From: Camelus bactrianus
Lineage: Eukaryota; Chordata; Mammalia; Artiodactyla; Camelidae
Direction of reading: 5' to 3'
Length of the DNA stretch: 64,000 nucleotides
Assembly: GCF_048773025.1 (NCBI RefSeq)
Contig: NC_133557.1
Coordinates: forward strand, 5,286,001 to 5,350,000
Part shown: piece after piece, positions 1 through 11,490 of the stretch
Layout of the letters: every line of letters begins with the position of its first letter
Position numbering within the stretch: the stretch's first letter is position 1
The notes under the pieces: model-generated
Database searches by the model: none
What the model was told of the DNA's origin: nothing
What the model saw: the letters and a program-made list of their open reading frames with translations, nothing else
Position numbers and translations under genes: made by a program

Positions 1-110
1 CCAAAGGAACTTGCTGATGGGGTTATGGTGGATGGGAAGGGAATTGAAGAGTAAAGGAGAGAGAGGAGTCAAGGAGGACCCCGACATTCTTGTCCTGTTT
101 TTATGATTCA
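1..110 (+). repeat. Fragment of an unassigned ancient interspersed repeat
   Basis: The phrases 'cttgctgatggggttatggt' and 'gagagaggagtcaaggagga' match an old mammalian repeat that I recognise by sequence but cannot name with confidence. Other parts of what looks like the same family occur near 12.1, 36.0, 46.7 and 49.3 kb in the same orientation. The copy is cut by the window edge. Confidence 0.4.
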
Positions 111-119
111 TAGTAACAC

Positions 120-350
120 TGAACATTGCAAATCATCAAAATAGCTGTCAATAGAGGAATGAATAATCAAATGGTATGTAGTGTCAAATGATGGAATTCA
201 ATCTATAGGTATCAATATGACTATATCTTGAAATCATAATTTTTAATAAAAATTGCAAGTTGTAGAATGATACCTATATGATAACCTGTATTATTAATGG
301 AAACTTTAAAAGATATAAAATGAAAATAAATGTGTTGTAAACCCATAGAT
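120..350 (+). mobile_element. Probable L1 (LINE-1) 3'-region fragment, old
   Basis: The order of phrases 'caatagaggaatgaataa', 'aaatggtatgtag' and 'atgatggaattcaatctata' follows the end of mammalian L1 ORF2, the stretch that usually reads 'tggaatactattcagcaat'. Divergence is high and the boundaries are soft. Confidence 0.35.
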
Positions 351-869
351 AGTCAAAATAAGGAAATATGAATAAAGGATCATAATTTTCTTGGGGCAAA
401 CAGTTGGGGAAAGAAAGAAGTGGCAAGGCTTTTGTTAGCCATCATAGTCTCTTTGTACAAATTTCTAAAATGTGAACCAACCTCTGGAAATTGATGCAGC
501 CTCATGCCATGGTTGATGGCTGGATTCAGTGTACTCGCCCCCTCACCTGGGCATTTTGGGGCAGCACTTCTGAGAAATGGGAAGTGGATCTGGGGAGGGC
601 TGGGAAGACTTCATCTGTATGTAATTGATTTGCTTTTCTTAAAAGCAAAGAGAACATGAACTGGAGAAAGTATGTCAAACGTGTCACCATTCTTGGTGTT
701 GTGGAGATGAGCAATTGCTACACTGACCACAGTACCTTTTCATATGTTGGAAATATTTTCATTATGGAAATTTCAAATTTTGCAAGAGCTACATACGCTG
801 TATTGAGGACCAACTATGTGCATCATAGTATCAGCTTTTCCACCTAGTCTATGAGTTCCCCAGACCTAC
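351..869. other. Unique sequence, nothing recognised
   Basis: There is no recognisable repeat and no convincing coding frame. Two opposite-strand open frames of about 62 codons overlap here, which is expected by chance. Confidence 0.5.
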
Positions 870-1000
870 CTGGAATCAAACTCAGCAATTTAGTTACTTA
901 AACTCTTTTCCTCATCTGCAAAATGGGATGATAAATCTATCTGCCCCACAGAGCTGCTCAACACTTGTTATCTTCCATTCTCAGTACCACCGATGCTAGT
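870..1000 (+). mobile_element. MIR SINE
   Basis: 'tttcctcatctgcaaaatgg' followed by 'tctgccccacagagctgctc' matches the central and 3' part of the mammalian-wide MIR element (consensus 'cctcatctgtaaaatgggg...cctcatagggttgt'). Confidence 0.6.
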
Positions 1001-1059
1001 AATGACTATACACTCACAAAATGGTGACAGAGATGGGATTAATTCTATGCCAATGTCAA

Positions 1060-1150
1060 AGAAGTTAAGTAAGTTAAATGCTTTAGTTTTTACAGTTGGT
1101 AAGTGAGAAAGTTAGGATTCCAATTCAGATCTGCCTGATGCAAAAATGTG
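1060..1150 (-). mobile_element. MIR SINE fragment
   Basis: 'agttggtaagtgagaaagtt' followed by 'attcagatctgcctgatgc' matches the MIR antisense core ('cagctagtaagtggcagagc...ggtctgcctgac'). Confidence 0.5.
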
Positions 1151-2030
1151 TGATTTTCCACTAATACGTACACCCAAAATGCATTAATTTAATGTTTCAT
1201 GCATGAGGTTAAGAGATTTGAACATCACAAGGAAAAGAAGTGTAATGCTTATGAATGTTGTGCTGCATGAGCAGCGTGGAGAATGGCAAAATGCATAAAG
1301 CAAGTCAGCAATCTGCTGTCTTCAGATAAAAACGGAAGTACACGATTAATTACACTTGTAAGTATCAAAGCCCGAACTGCAAAATCAATGCCTGTTTTCC
1401 ATGAGGGTGTCAAGCCTGTGTTTTATGAGTTCCTTATCTCTGGGTGAGGGAAAATGTGATAGATTTAGAGTAAGCATTCCAAAAGGAAAAACAATATATC
1501 GTTTAGTTTAAATCTGTGGTTTTAAACATCAAGACCTATGATAATCAATTTTTTTGTCATCCTTACAGGCTGCTCTTAGGATCTTTTGTTTGAATAAGAA
1601 ATTAACCTCTTAGACCCTGACTTTCCTGTGTCCTGTATTTTACCCGGTAAAAGTTTATTGAGCTCATGCACATCTTTCCATGAAGTGTTGCATGCTCAGC
1701 CCAGGTGAATTGAATCTATGATTTGTTTTATAATGATTTACAGACTGAGAGCATGTATTTTAAACACTAGCACCTGTAGGTTTCTTGTTGACCAGTTTCT
1801 TCTTCTTTCCTTTTATAACATGAATCCAGATTCAGATTTTATGACATTTTGTAAAATGAATGGATGTTTGAAAGCTAACTGAAGAGGAGTTTTAAAAAGC
1901 AAATACTCACTGACATCAATTATGTGGCTTATGAATGTTCTGCACACCTTAAAGATTTAAAAGGAACTTTTTCTTCTAAGATGATTGTTGGTCTTTTTTT
2001 CTCTTCCAATTACGTTTTTAAACTTTAAGC
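1151..2030. other. Unique AT-rich sequence, nothing recognised
   Basis: No repeat family, open frame or structured signal could be supported here. Confidence 0.5.
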
Positions 2031-2248
2031 TGCACTGTTCAATACAGTAGCTATTAGCCACATGCAGTTATTGAAATTTAAATTAATTAAAGTGGAATCA
2101 AATTTAAAAATTAATTTCTTAGTTACATTAGCCACATTTCAATGGCTCAGAAGCCATTTTGAACTATTGTCTGCCATACTAAGCAGTAAATATTACTAAA
2201 TATTTTATGGTATTTCTATGCTTACAGAAAGTTTTATTGGACAGCATT
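2031..2248 (+). mobile_element. hAT-type MITE (non-autonomous DNA transposon)
   Basis: The ends 'ctgttcaatacagtagc' and 'ttattggacagcat' form imperfect terminal inverted repeats. The interior repeats the motif 'agccacatgcag' and 'agccacatttcaatggctca'. This is a familiar eutherian hAT-Charlie type MITE of about 200 bp. I cannot fix the family name, and strand is arbitrary. Confidence 0.6.
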
Positions 2249-3146
2249 TTGTAAGACAGAGCAAATTACCAGTACTTTCTTCCCTTCCTAAGATACAAAG
2301 TTTAGAATAATCCCCCCAAAATTGGGGTTCAGTTTGCACCCACTGCTACTTGTCACAAAGTCTCCACTTTCATTAGGTAGACAAACAAACAAAAAATTTA
2401 TAATCTCATCACCACTCTCCTTAAAAATAAGAAAAATTGTATTTTATTTCAGAAAGCAACAACACAACAACAGAAAGAAACAGTCTTAAAATGTTTTAAA
2501 AATATATCTCCCAGGAAAATATATTTATGGTTTCTTTTCTTTAATTAACTACTTCAAAATTTATTATGCTAAAAAAAACTAAAAAGGAAGAAAAACAATG
2601 CTATTATTGATTTTTATTAAAAGATGTATATTTCTCCTAGGGTTTCATTTGAACAAGCCAGATGTCCGGGAATGCTGGGCACCAATGAATACATTAATCA
2701 ATGCAAAACAACTATAAAATATAGTAACAGGTCCCAAATGGGACCGCTAAGGTCACTAACACCCAAGTGGTGAGAGTCTTATCTCTTTCCATTATTCAGC
2801 CTCCTCCATTCAGACACAAATATTTTTATACTGAAGAAAAATACCCAACCCTAAGAAATTTCATAGTAGACATTTTTCTCCTTGAAAGATTACTTGAGCT
2901 AGAAGAATTTCCATCTGGGAGAGGCAATCCATCAGTGGGAAATTCTAACAAGGCTCAGGCGAACACTTGCTTTGACATATTCAGAAGGAAAAGTTTTCAT
3001 GGCTCTAAACTGGGTCAGGAAGTGCTTGACTGAGACTGAAGTGCAACTGGTCACCCGCGGTAGTGAACTTGGTGACGCCAATGAACAGTCGAGAGGTATC
3101 TCAAAACCCAAATTTATGGCTATTTTGAACTTCTGAATTTGGTCAC
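2249..3146. other. Unique sequence with one chance open frame
   Basis: An 88-codon plus-strand frame (2767-3033) and a 72-codon minus-strand frame (2932-3150) overlap. Neither shows a recognised domain, good splice context or codon structure that would mark it as real. The rest is AT-rich unique DNA. Confidence 0.45.
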
Positions 3147-3164
3147 CCATTTAAGTTCTGTTCT

Positions 3165-3260
3165 TAATGTCAGACATACGCATACACACAGAAACACACA
3201 TTATATACACACCTATAAATATATACATACACATACACACACAAGAAATTATTATTCAGC
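3165..3260. repeat. AC-rich simple repeat
   Basis: Interrupted (CA)n and (CATA)n runs. The end 'gaaattattattcagc' resembles the end of L1 ORF2, so part may be L1-derived. It lies inside the interval bounded by the 13-bp direct repeat discussed for the adjacent SINE. Confidence 0.6.
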
Positions 3261-3291
3261 TTTTTTTTTTTTTGGACAATGTTTTTTATTG

Positions 3292-3334
3292 TGTTTTGTT
3301 TTGTTTTTTGTGGGGGGGTGGTAATTAAGTTTGT

Positions 3335-3382
<48 letters not shown>

Positions 3383-3460
3383 TGGAGGTACTGGGGATTG
3401 AACCCAGGACCTTGTGCACGCTAAGCATGCGCTCTACCACTTGAGCTATACCCTCCCCCA
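3292..3460 (-). mobile_element. tRNA-derived SINE, camelid Vic-1 type
   Basis: On the minus strand the head reads 'tatagctcaagtggtagagc' (A box, 3431-3450) and then 'gggttcaatcc' (B box, near 3397-3407), the split RNA polymerase III promoter of tRNA genes. It ends in an (AAAT)n tail (3334-3381) and a C-rich/A-rich 3' part. The direct repeat 'ccatttaagttct' occurs at 3147-3159 and 3461-3473, so the inserted unit may extend left to 3160. The head is tRNA-like but is not a tRNA gene. Confidence 0.9.
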
Positions 3461-3589
3461 CCATTTAAGTTCTTATATTTATATATGATATGATAAGTGA
3501 CATACTGCTACATATTTTTTTATCATGGTAAAATATTCACAAAATACATCATTTCATCGCTTTTTATGTGGACATGGAGTGGTCACCCA

Positions 3590-3995
3590 CCGTCACTACT
3601 ACCTCTCGCTCGTTCCAAGTGTCACTGTTTCCCATTGTCTTAAGATAAAATCAAAGATCCGTAGCACTGCCTGCGAGGCCCCACGGGATCTAGCTGCCTC
3701 GCTCTTCCCAGGCTCACTTCACACCGGCTTCCACCTCCACGTTTGCACTCCATCAGCGCTGCTCCTCAGACTCTGTTTTACTCCTGCCACAGGGTCTTGC
3801 CACACCATCTTCCTGTCCTATGGAAAGTTCTTCTTCCTTGCACGAAAGTAGTTTCGACTCACCTTTCAGACTTCATTTCAAGCAAGACTTGCTCAGCGTC
3901 TTCCTGGGTGATCCTCTGACTGGGTCAGGTCACTTTCCCCTGTTAGAAGCCCCTCACCATTTAACACTGATTTCTGACTTTTGCAAATATGCAAA
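3590..3995 (+). mobile_element. L2 LINE 3' end
   Basis: The series 'aaaatcaaagatccgtag', 'gcctgcgaggccccacggga', 'tttgcactccatcagc', 'actcctgccacagggtcttg' tracks the L2 3' region ('aaggccctgcatgatctggc...cctcagggcctttgcac'). It is old and diverged. An open frame at 3525-3851 lies inside and is not a gene. Confidence 0.7.
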
Positions 3996-4081
3996 TTTAC
4001 ACATGCTGAGGCATTTGGAGAGTATCCGCCATGCTTATGAGCTGATGGTGTCACTGCTGGATCGCCATTTTATTTCCAGGG

Positions 4082-4302
4082 CAGGGTTCCATAACCTCTG
4101 TGCTAGTGACATTTTAGGCTGGATAATTATTTGTTGTAGGAGGCTGTCTGAGCTTTGCGGATGTTTAGTAAACATCCTTGACCTCTAACCACTGAATGTT
4201 AATAGTACCTTCCTCCTTCCCCCTTTGTGACAGCCAAAAATTCTTCCCATCATTGTCAAAATGTCCCTGGTGGCCAAGGTACCCCCATTTCAGAACCACT
4301 GC
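4082..4302 (-). mobile_element. MER5A (hAT-Charlie MITE), nearly full length
   Basis: Starts 'cagggttccataacctctg' and ends 'tttcagaaccactg'. Between are 'gctggataattatttgttgt', 'ggatgtttagtaaacatcc' and 'catcattgtcaaaatgtccc', all in MER5A order on the reverse strand. The length of about 221 bp fits a nearly complete copy. Confidence 0.85.
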
Positions 4303-5384
4303 TTAGTATATATACTTAACAGTCAGAATATTCTAAAAACATGCATTTACGGAAGATGAGTAGAAATTTGCTTGGTTTCTGCCCATCATTATTCCTCTCA
4401 AATCTTTTGCTGGGTTTCTTATGCTTTGCAATAAATAGAAGGAACCATACCTATAGTAGTATCTGAAGTGGTGGGGAGAGGGGGAACTGCATATGTTAAT
4501 TTGAGATATGTGACCCTGACTTTTAAGCCTGAGGGGTAATACGGGTAAATACCACTAGTGTCACACACTATAAGCATTAGCAGTCTTACTGGGGAAAGCG
4601 TGTAGGCAAGAGTCAGCAGAACATGACCAAACCCACTGTCTAGCCACTTCAAAGAGAGGACACTTGAACATACTGTGGATTATGATCCAAGACAGAGGCC
4701 CCGTACCTATGCTGCCAGTTTTTACTTTTTTTCAGGGAAGTTAGTTGTTCTTTGGTCAGGTGAAATGTCCTTTGAGCTTGAAATTCTATCACCTAGAGGA
4801 GTTTGTATACCAATGCCAAGGTTGAGTAGAAATCTTTAACCCATTGCTGGTGAGCCAAGATACAACATGGAGAGGGGACTGGGGAAGGGAGTCCTGCTAG
4901 GTTGGCTAACAAAAAAAAAGACTCTCCCCTCCTTGACCAATGGCTCACTACCATCCTTTTTCAGTTGGTCATCCAACTCCTTGACCCACTAAAGTGAGCC
5001 TAGGACGCCTTCGTTCTCATCCTCAGGGGCCTCGGTAGACTAGTGTGTCCAAAGACTGGGGAAAATTTGGCTGGGTTTGGAAGGCATTTCTTTCTCTTTG
5101 TTGTGCACATGGATTTACTATAAGCTTGTCTCTGTTTCCTTCATTTGGGGGAGTATGTGTGTATGTTTGTGTGTAAAATGTGTGTTTATTCATCTCCCGG
5201 TCTCCTTATTGTTTCTAACATCTAAACAAGGATTAGTGAGTCATCTAACCCCTAAATATCCTCTTCAAATGCAATTTTAGTGGCTTGGAGTAAATATGTT
5301 CTTTAAATGTGTATACTTCAGAAATGCCAGCTCCCATCCAAGCTGTGGGGGGACATGTCAGTGCTCTATTTGTAAAGCCAAGGA
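4303..5384. other. Unique sequence, nothing recognised
   Basis: No interspersed repeat was recognised. Short open frames (77 codons minus, 67 codons plus) have no supporting signal. Confidence 0.5.
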
Positions 5385-5505
5385 TTTAAGTTATAGACTG
5401 AGCAAGAAAAAGGAGTCATTGTAAGAAATCCCAAATCACACAGCTGGCCAGTGCCACATTAAGTTAGAATCCAGGTGATCTGCCTGAAGGGCCTGCTCTT
5501 CATCG
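5385..5505 (-). mobile_element. MIR SINE
   Basis: 'aaatcacacagctggccagt' and 'aatccaggtgatctgcctga' match the MIR antisense core ('tcacacagctagtaagtggc...cccaggtctgcctgac'). Confidence 0.65.
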
Positions 5506-5619
5506 TGAAGATGAAGACACTGTTAAAGTTGGTACTTTAAATCATTATAATTAAAGAAGACTATTAAAGTTAAAGATGAAGGCACTGACCTTTTAATACT
5601 TGGACAGAGGGCATTTGAA

Positions 5620-5621
<2 letters not shown>

Positions 5622-5656
<35 letters not shown>
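5622..5656. repeat. (TG)n microsatellite
   Basis: About 17 uninterrupted TG units. Confidence 0.95.
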
Positions 5657-5657
<1 letters not shown>

Positions 5658-5929
5658 TTCGTAGTTGCTAACAATATGTGTAACAAAGACTTTGTTATGA
5701 GCTATGAAGTCCCAACCCTATCATGATATTGTGGAATGGGCTCTAATGCATTCTAGAATCTCAACCAAGGCTGTGGTAAGTGTTGATGGCAGAACTGTGC
5801 CCAGGATGGCTCTGTGGATAAATATTCAGTATATCCAGATCTCAACGTGTTCCTTAGTAAAAAGGCCAGAATGTTTTTGTTATCAGACATTTCCAGTTGG
5901 ATGTGTTATAGCTTTCTTCCTTCTCAAGC

Positions 5930-6560
5930 AACCCATCTCAAACTGAGCTCACTACGTTTCTCATCAAAACTACTCCGATGCCCCTTCTTGGTAAGTGCAC
6001 CATCTCCTTGTCCGTTGCCCAAGCCAGAAACCTAGGAGTCATTCTTAAACAATCCTTCCCTCAAACCCTCCATGTCAACACTAAATCTTGGCACTTGTGC
6101 ACACTAGACAGTTTCCAAGTGTAGCTTTGTGTTGCTTCCCCCATTGAGGACACGCTATCCCTTGGTGCCTGATAGGCTGGCACAGACTCCTGACTGGAGT
6201 GTCCTCCCCTAGCATGTTCACTCTCCACATTGATGCCTCAGTGAACTTTCTAATTATAAGTCTGATCATGTCTCTTCCCTGTTAAAATCTTTCCACCCCT
6301 GCCTGCCTTCAGGATGTAGTACAAATTCTAACATGATGGAGTCCCAACTAGCTGTATCTTCTAGCAATCCATACTGAAATTATTTTGAACTATGTGAAGA
6401 TTCCAACACGGGCTTCCTGTGCTTATCTTGACCAACTTCTACCCATCCTTTGGGAATCAGTTTAGATGTCTCTTCTGCCCCAACTAGCTACTACAGTGGC
6501 TGGTTTTTCCATCTATGCTCTCAGTCCTATCTGGTCCTTATTGCACTGTTCCAATCAACA
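5930..6560 (+). mobile_element. L2 LINE 3' region
   Basis: Contains 'ttgcccaagccagaaaccta' and 'ggagtcattcttaaacaatc' (L2: 'gttgcccaagccagaaacctgggcgtcatcc'), then 'aagtctgatcatgtctcttc' and 'caggatgtagtacaaattct', in L2 order. It is long for an ancient copy, about 630 bp. The overlapping open frames at 5704-6035 and 6081-6269 are chance frames. Confidence 0.75.
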
Positions 6561-7835
6561 TGTAGATATGACTAAGAAGATTTACACAAACACTTCTTTT
6601 GAAATTGCATTTAATGATGTGTGAGAAGAGAGATGGACCAAAGAAGAAGCTATTAATTTGCCAGCAGAAGTTAGAGAAAATACAGGACTTGATGTGTTGG
6701 AAAATAAAACTTTTCCATCTCTACTCCCTCCATAAAAATTTTCAAATTAAGAAGTAGCTTCATAGTAAATATCAAACCAATAGGGTAGCTATAAGACATT
6801 TTGTTAAGATCTCTGAAAACTTTAAGTGATTTCTAGTATATGTCACCTAGACAAAAAGACTTAAGAAATTTAAGAGCATGATCACAAAGAAGCCTAAATC
6901 TAAAATGGCTCTGAAAAAGTCTAAAAAAGAATTGTAGATATGTTTTTCATTGAATGGAGTAGAGCATAATCTGATACATAGGAAACCCAAAATAATTTGG
7001 GGGGGATTATAGCACCATGATCTGTAAGTGTCATGGACAGTACAAATTGAAAAGATACCTCTGGCCCTTCAGTTTTCCCTAAATAAGAAATAGGATAAGA
7101 AAGGTGCTTAGCTGGAAATATGCAGTAGTTCTTAAGGAAAAGGAAAAACATCCCAAAGGCAAAGCAACCATCTTAAAGGGCAGAGCTAATAACCAAAGAG
7201 TAATGCCAAGATCTAAGGACAGCAATAGATTAGAGAGTTAATCTCATAGAGCAGATCAGGACCCTAATCAAGAACTATTGCCAGCTTCTGGGGTAGGGAA
7301 ACCTGATAATATGTGCTATAGTGTATACATTGCTATGCACCCATATCTGCTATGCAATGTTGGTTCCTCTTCTTTTTGAATGACACTGAGTACTCTAGTT
7401 ATATAATGTCACTATCTTAAAATTGTGCATTGGAGCATGGGAAGCAGGTAATGTATCATTTTACAGACCTATAGATCGAGAGGAGCCACACTAAAGAAGT
7501 CCTGTCTGCATCTGGACTAGATGCATGTTTCAATATATTGAACTTGGCTTCGATGCCAAAATTGTTCTAAACTTTCAAGCAGTAGTGTGCTGGGGCCAGC
7601 TCATACCAGCTTTTGGAACCTGTCTTTTCCTGACTTGGACTCAGTGATGTCATATCGGTAGCTTGAAATTATGCCTGCTGGTATTATTCATACCACAGAA
7701 GTGAGCAAGTGCTCCAAATTGGGCTTTTTTCTCCCCCTAGAGAGTTGGTTATCATACCTCCCTATTTTTGGTGGTCTTAGGAAGTGGTAAGTGTATTTTT
7801 CATTAAAGCAATCTAGATAATCATGCCCAGGGAGA
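6561..7835. other. Unique AT-rich sequence, nothing recognised
   Basis: No repeat family recognised. A 76-codon minus-strand frame (6921-7151) has no support. Confidence 0.5.
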
Positions 7836-8338
7836 GGACTGTGGTGTATTTAAAATGGCCACAAATTATTTGTGGTTCCTCCCTTTGACAGGTGGAATCT
7901 ATTTCTTCACACTTTGAATCTGGGCTAGCTTAATGACTTTTTGAACAACAAGATAAGTTGGTAGAATTTATTTTGTGTGACTTCTGAGCATGGGCCTCAA
8001 GAGGCCTTGCCACTTCCCTTTGCCTTCTTTGATCATGCTGTTGCCATGTGAGCAAGCCTGGGCCAGCCAACGGGAGGGTGAGACCTTGCAGATCAAGGAT
8101 ATCAAGTTTGCTGTCCAGCTTAGGTCCCTGAGCCCAGCTAGAATCCAGCCCACCCTCCAGCTGACCAGAGCTGTAGGAGTGGCTTTAGAGCATCTAAAGA
8201 GGCAGAGGGCAGAATTAAAGATCACCCAGCTGGGCCCAGTTCAAATCGCTAGCCAAAAGTATAAGTAAATATAATCATTGTGGCTTTCAGCCACCAACAT
8301 TTTTAATAGGTTATTATGCAGCAATGGATATCTAATAA
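7836..8338 (+). mobile_element. Solo LTR, ERVL-MaLR (MLT1 type), fossil
   Basis: Matches the MLT1 class of MaLR LTRs from end to end: 'atggccacaaattatttgtg', 'tttgaatctgggctagct', 'ggcctcaagaggcc', then the 3' part 'ttattatgcagcaatggata'. About 500 bp, the usual size of these LTRs. No internal retroviral region adjoins it, so it is a solo LTR. Divergence suggests an old, pan-eutherian insertion. Two overlapping opposite open frames of 85-92 codons lie inside and are not genes. Confidence 0.75.
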
Positions 8339-9584
8339 AGGGTTGGTCTTTTGCGTAGACTTGTTCTGACAGAAAGTGATTTAAATCCCAGCATCAATCC
8401 ACACATTTGATAATATTGATATCTGGAATATCTGCCCAGATTGTGTTAATAGTTCAGTAGAAGATCAAGGTCAAATCCTTGTAGATCATCTTGAGACATC
8501 CCTTCCAGATTGACCTCTGTTCATTAACAGGCAAATTTTACATATGATCATCCATCTCTTTCTAAGTCATCAACTAATCTACCACTTGGTACGTATTTTC
8601 CTGTAACTGTTAATTTAGAGTATTTACACTGGCTTATGTTATTTCTGTTTTTTTTTTAATTTATTTAATCAAGTCTATTAAATAGGACTATGTAACAGGA
8701 TTTTACTAAGCCTTTACAATTTGTTTTGCCATAATTTTTGTTTCTGAAAACTTTGAATGAATAGTTTTGGAACTAGGCAACTGGAGAGCCATTAGAAGTC
8801 CACGTTGTAACATTGTCATGATTAATTCATTAATTTATGTGCACAATCCCTACAAGTATCTGAGGGAAAACTACACCGGTCCCAGACGTACCTCAGAGCT
8901 GATCTTGGCTGACTTTCCTGAACTTGACAAAGTAAAGCTAAGAGACTTAAGTCTATTACAGCTAAGACTTTTAAAGTTCTCTGAAAGCGAAGTCAAATCT
9001 TCCACTTTAGTTCATTTGATGAGAGAGCCAAAGGGCCAATGTGAGCTCTGAGTTCTTACTATTAATCTCTCGGATTTAAGTGCACTGATTTATATATCTG
9101 GACCAAATTTTTTTAACTCATGCCCAAAAGCAAGAATCCAGGTGTATACATGTTTTCCAGAATTACATGCAAGGTGCTAAATTTATAATTACCATGGGTG
9201 ACTATGGGAGCACCTGCTTCAAATTTACCAGTGTTTCTGAATCCCCTCCTGTTATTAATTTTATTTTTCATGGCTTTGGTGTTTCAGTTTAGATTTGGGT
9301 TATGCTCAAAAATTTAAAAGGAAATGAATATATTCTTACTCTGGTGCCATATAGAGAATGTCTTGGATTAAATTTGGATTTCAATATTTCTTATTGAGCG
9401 ACTTTTTTTTTTTTTGCATCTTCACAGTAATACTCTTTGTGCAGAGTTAATACAATTTTTTTAGCCTCTCAGTATTCAGTATAATTTATATACATGAAAA
9501 TGCTCAAATTTTGTGTTGTGTCCTATGATCTTTGATAAATGCACACAAGCATTAACCATCTTCCAGAAAAAAAAAATATAGAAT
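8339..9584. other. Unique sequence, nothing recognised
   Basis: Includes T-rich stretches near 8650 and 9404. A 94-codon plus frame (8767-9051) has no recognisable domain or splice context. Confidence 0.45.
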
Positions 9585-9835
9585 ATTATTACTGCTCCAG
9601 AAAATTCTCTTGTTCACCGTTCTAGTAGCTAATATTTCTCCAAGTCCAGGATAACCACTGTGCCGACTTCTATCACCACAGGGTAATTTTACTTTTTCTT
9701 CGATTTTCTATAAATGGATCATATGGTATGTACTCCTTTGTGTATGGCTTATTTTACTCAATTCAGTTTTCTTCGGTTGAATCATGTCTGTGTCTACATG
9801 TGGTGGATTGGTTTTATTGCTGCTCAGCAATTACA
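9585..9835 (-). mobile_element. L1 3'-region fragment, reverse orientation
   Basis: 'ttctataaatggatcatatg', 'tttgtgtatggcttatttta' and 'tcggttgaatcatgtctgtg' match the antisense of the L1 3' region ('atataaatggaatcatac...tgtgtctggcttctttcactc...ggttcatccatg'). Confidence 0.6.
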
Positions 9836-9839
9836 CTAT

Positions 9840-10270
9840 GTGAAATAAACCAATCACAGAAGGGCCAGTTCTGCATGATTCCACTTACCTGAGGTACCAA
9901 AAATAGTCAAGCTCATAGAAGTAGAGAATAGAATGGTGGTTCAGAGACCAAGAGGAGAGAGAAACGTGGAGTTGTTTAATGGGTGTACAGCTTCAGTTAT
10001 GCAAGCTGAGTAAGTTTTAGAGATATACTATATAGCATGGCACTTAAAATTTTATTGAGGGTAGATTTCATGTTAACAGTTCTTAGAAAATGCAGGGGAA
10101 AAAGAAAAAGAGACACAAGAAAACTTTTAAAGGTGATGAATTTATCTATGACCTTGATTGTAGTGATGGATTTGCAAGTATACACATATGTCCAAACTCA
10201 TCAAATTATATATACTAAATATGTGCAGTTTTAAAATACTAATCATATCTCAATAAAACTGTTAAAAAAA
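9840..10270 (+). mobile_element. L1M 3' UTR
   Basis: 'tctgcatgattccacttacc', 'tgaggtaccaaaaatagtca', 'agaatagaatggtggttcag', 'gttgtttaatgggtgtacag' and the A-rich end 'ctcaataaaactgttaaaaa' follow the L1MA/L1MB type 3' UTR. It is diverged and older than the camelid split. Confidence 0.75.
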
Positions 10271-11324
10271 TCTCCATTGTAACTGCTCTTTAGAGCAGAC
10301 ATATTAGGGTGACACCTGCAGGAAGCAGATCCTGAGCAAGAAGTACATATCCACGTCCAGGGACAGACGTATTTTTAGGAGTGCCACTTCTCTACTCCCC
10401 TGATGCCCTCTACCTGCCAGAAGTGTTCAATTCAGGATCTGTATCCATAGTCTTCTAGTCACCCCAAAATTTGCCATTAACATTTCCCCAGTTGTCCATT
10501 GCATAGAGTTAGGTCATTCAATACATTCATTCATGATGAAATAATAATGCATTTTGAGGTTAATCTATTACTCTTTCCAGTTGCAATATTGATATTTTGT
10601 TGGGAATCCTGGGACGATAATGATTAATCCAGCAATGTCTCTTTTAACCGTGGATCTTAGAAATGACAGTTGATTGATGAGGAATGGGATATATTTGGTG
10701 AGGCGGTATTTTGAATACCTCTGAGGGGTTCAACACAGGCTTAATCCACCTGTGTGGAAACTATTCCTGGCCAACAAAACAATCCTGATACAGCCACCAA
10801 TGGCATTTATTTTTTTTCAATCTCACGAATGTTTTGCTGACACCTAGTAAGTGAGTGAAAACCAAGGAAACTGACTGGGAGGCCAAGAAATAGTAGAAAC
10901 TATCCTAGAAACTATCCTAATATTTTAATGTCTGTAACATTATCCTGTGTATAAAGCCAACTTGTATTATGATCCTCATGATTTTATATATATATATATT
11001 TAATCATATATATATATATATTTAAGACAGCTCTTTCTGATCCTGTCTGTACACGTGCTGGTTAATTTCATTATCAAGATAAAATGCCTCCTCCTGGCTT
11101 GTCTTTGCAGGCAGTACCTGCCAGGAGATTTGAGAAAGTAGGATAAACAGACTGTTGCATGGACCGGTCCAGAACAAATAATACTTACAAAACTTAGTCA
11201 TCTTCTTTTGCAGATTTATCATATTTAATAAGGCCCAAGTTGTACCACAATATTAAAGTGGACTTAGAAAAGAGTTTTGCCAAGACTGGCTTGATGCTAA
11301 CCAAACCCATTTCCTCTTCTTCCT
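10271..11324. other. Unique sequence with a TA-rich patch
   Basis: No repeat family recognised outside the (TA)n patch at 10985-11023. A 66-codon minus frame (11022-11222) has no support. Confidence 0.45.
10985..11023. repeat. (TA)n interrupted microsatellite
   Basis: Two TA runs separated by 'tttaatca', together nearly palindromic. Confidence 0.85.
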
Positions 11325-11490
11325 GAGCACTCATTGAAGACTGCATTTCCTGCCCCTTTAGCAGTTAACTGTGATCATATGGCTGAAGACTAGGCAACAG
11401 AATGTGAGTATAGACAATATGTGCCATTTTCAGGTCTGGGCAATGCACATATGTCACTTGATGGGGACAAAGGATAGGATGGAAACAATC
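11325..11490 (+). repeat. Ancient LTR-like repeat fragment, family uncertain
   Basis: 'actgcatttcctgcccct', 'tgtgatcatatggctgaaga' and 'caacagaatgtgagtataga' match the 5' part of a common old mammalian repeat. The 3' part of a related element appears to lie at 15550-15875. I cannot fix the class. Confidence 0.4.

Noticed and set aside
7968-8268. Two opposite open frames of 85-92 codons
   Set aside because: Both lie inside a MaLR solo LTR, which does not encode protein.
9585-10270. A second twin-primed L1 inversion
   Set aside because: The antisense and sense pieces both cover the same L1 segment (the 'tgattccattt' region), so they overlap instead of being adjacent. Two separate insertions are more likely.
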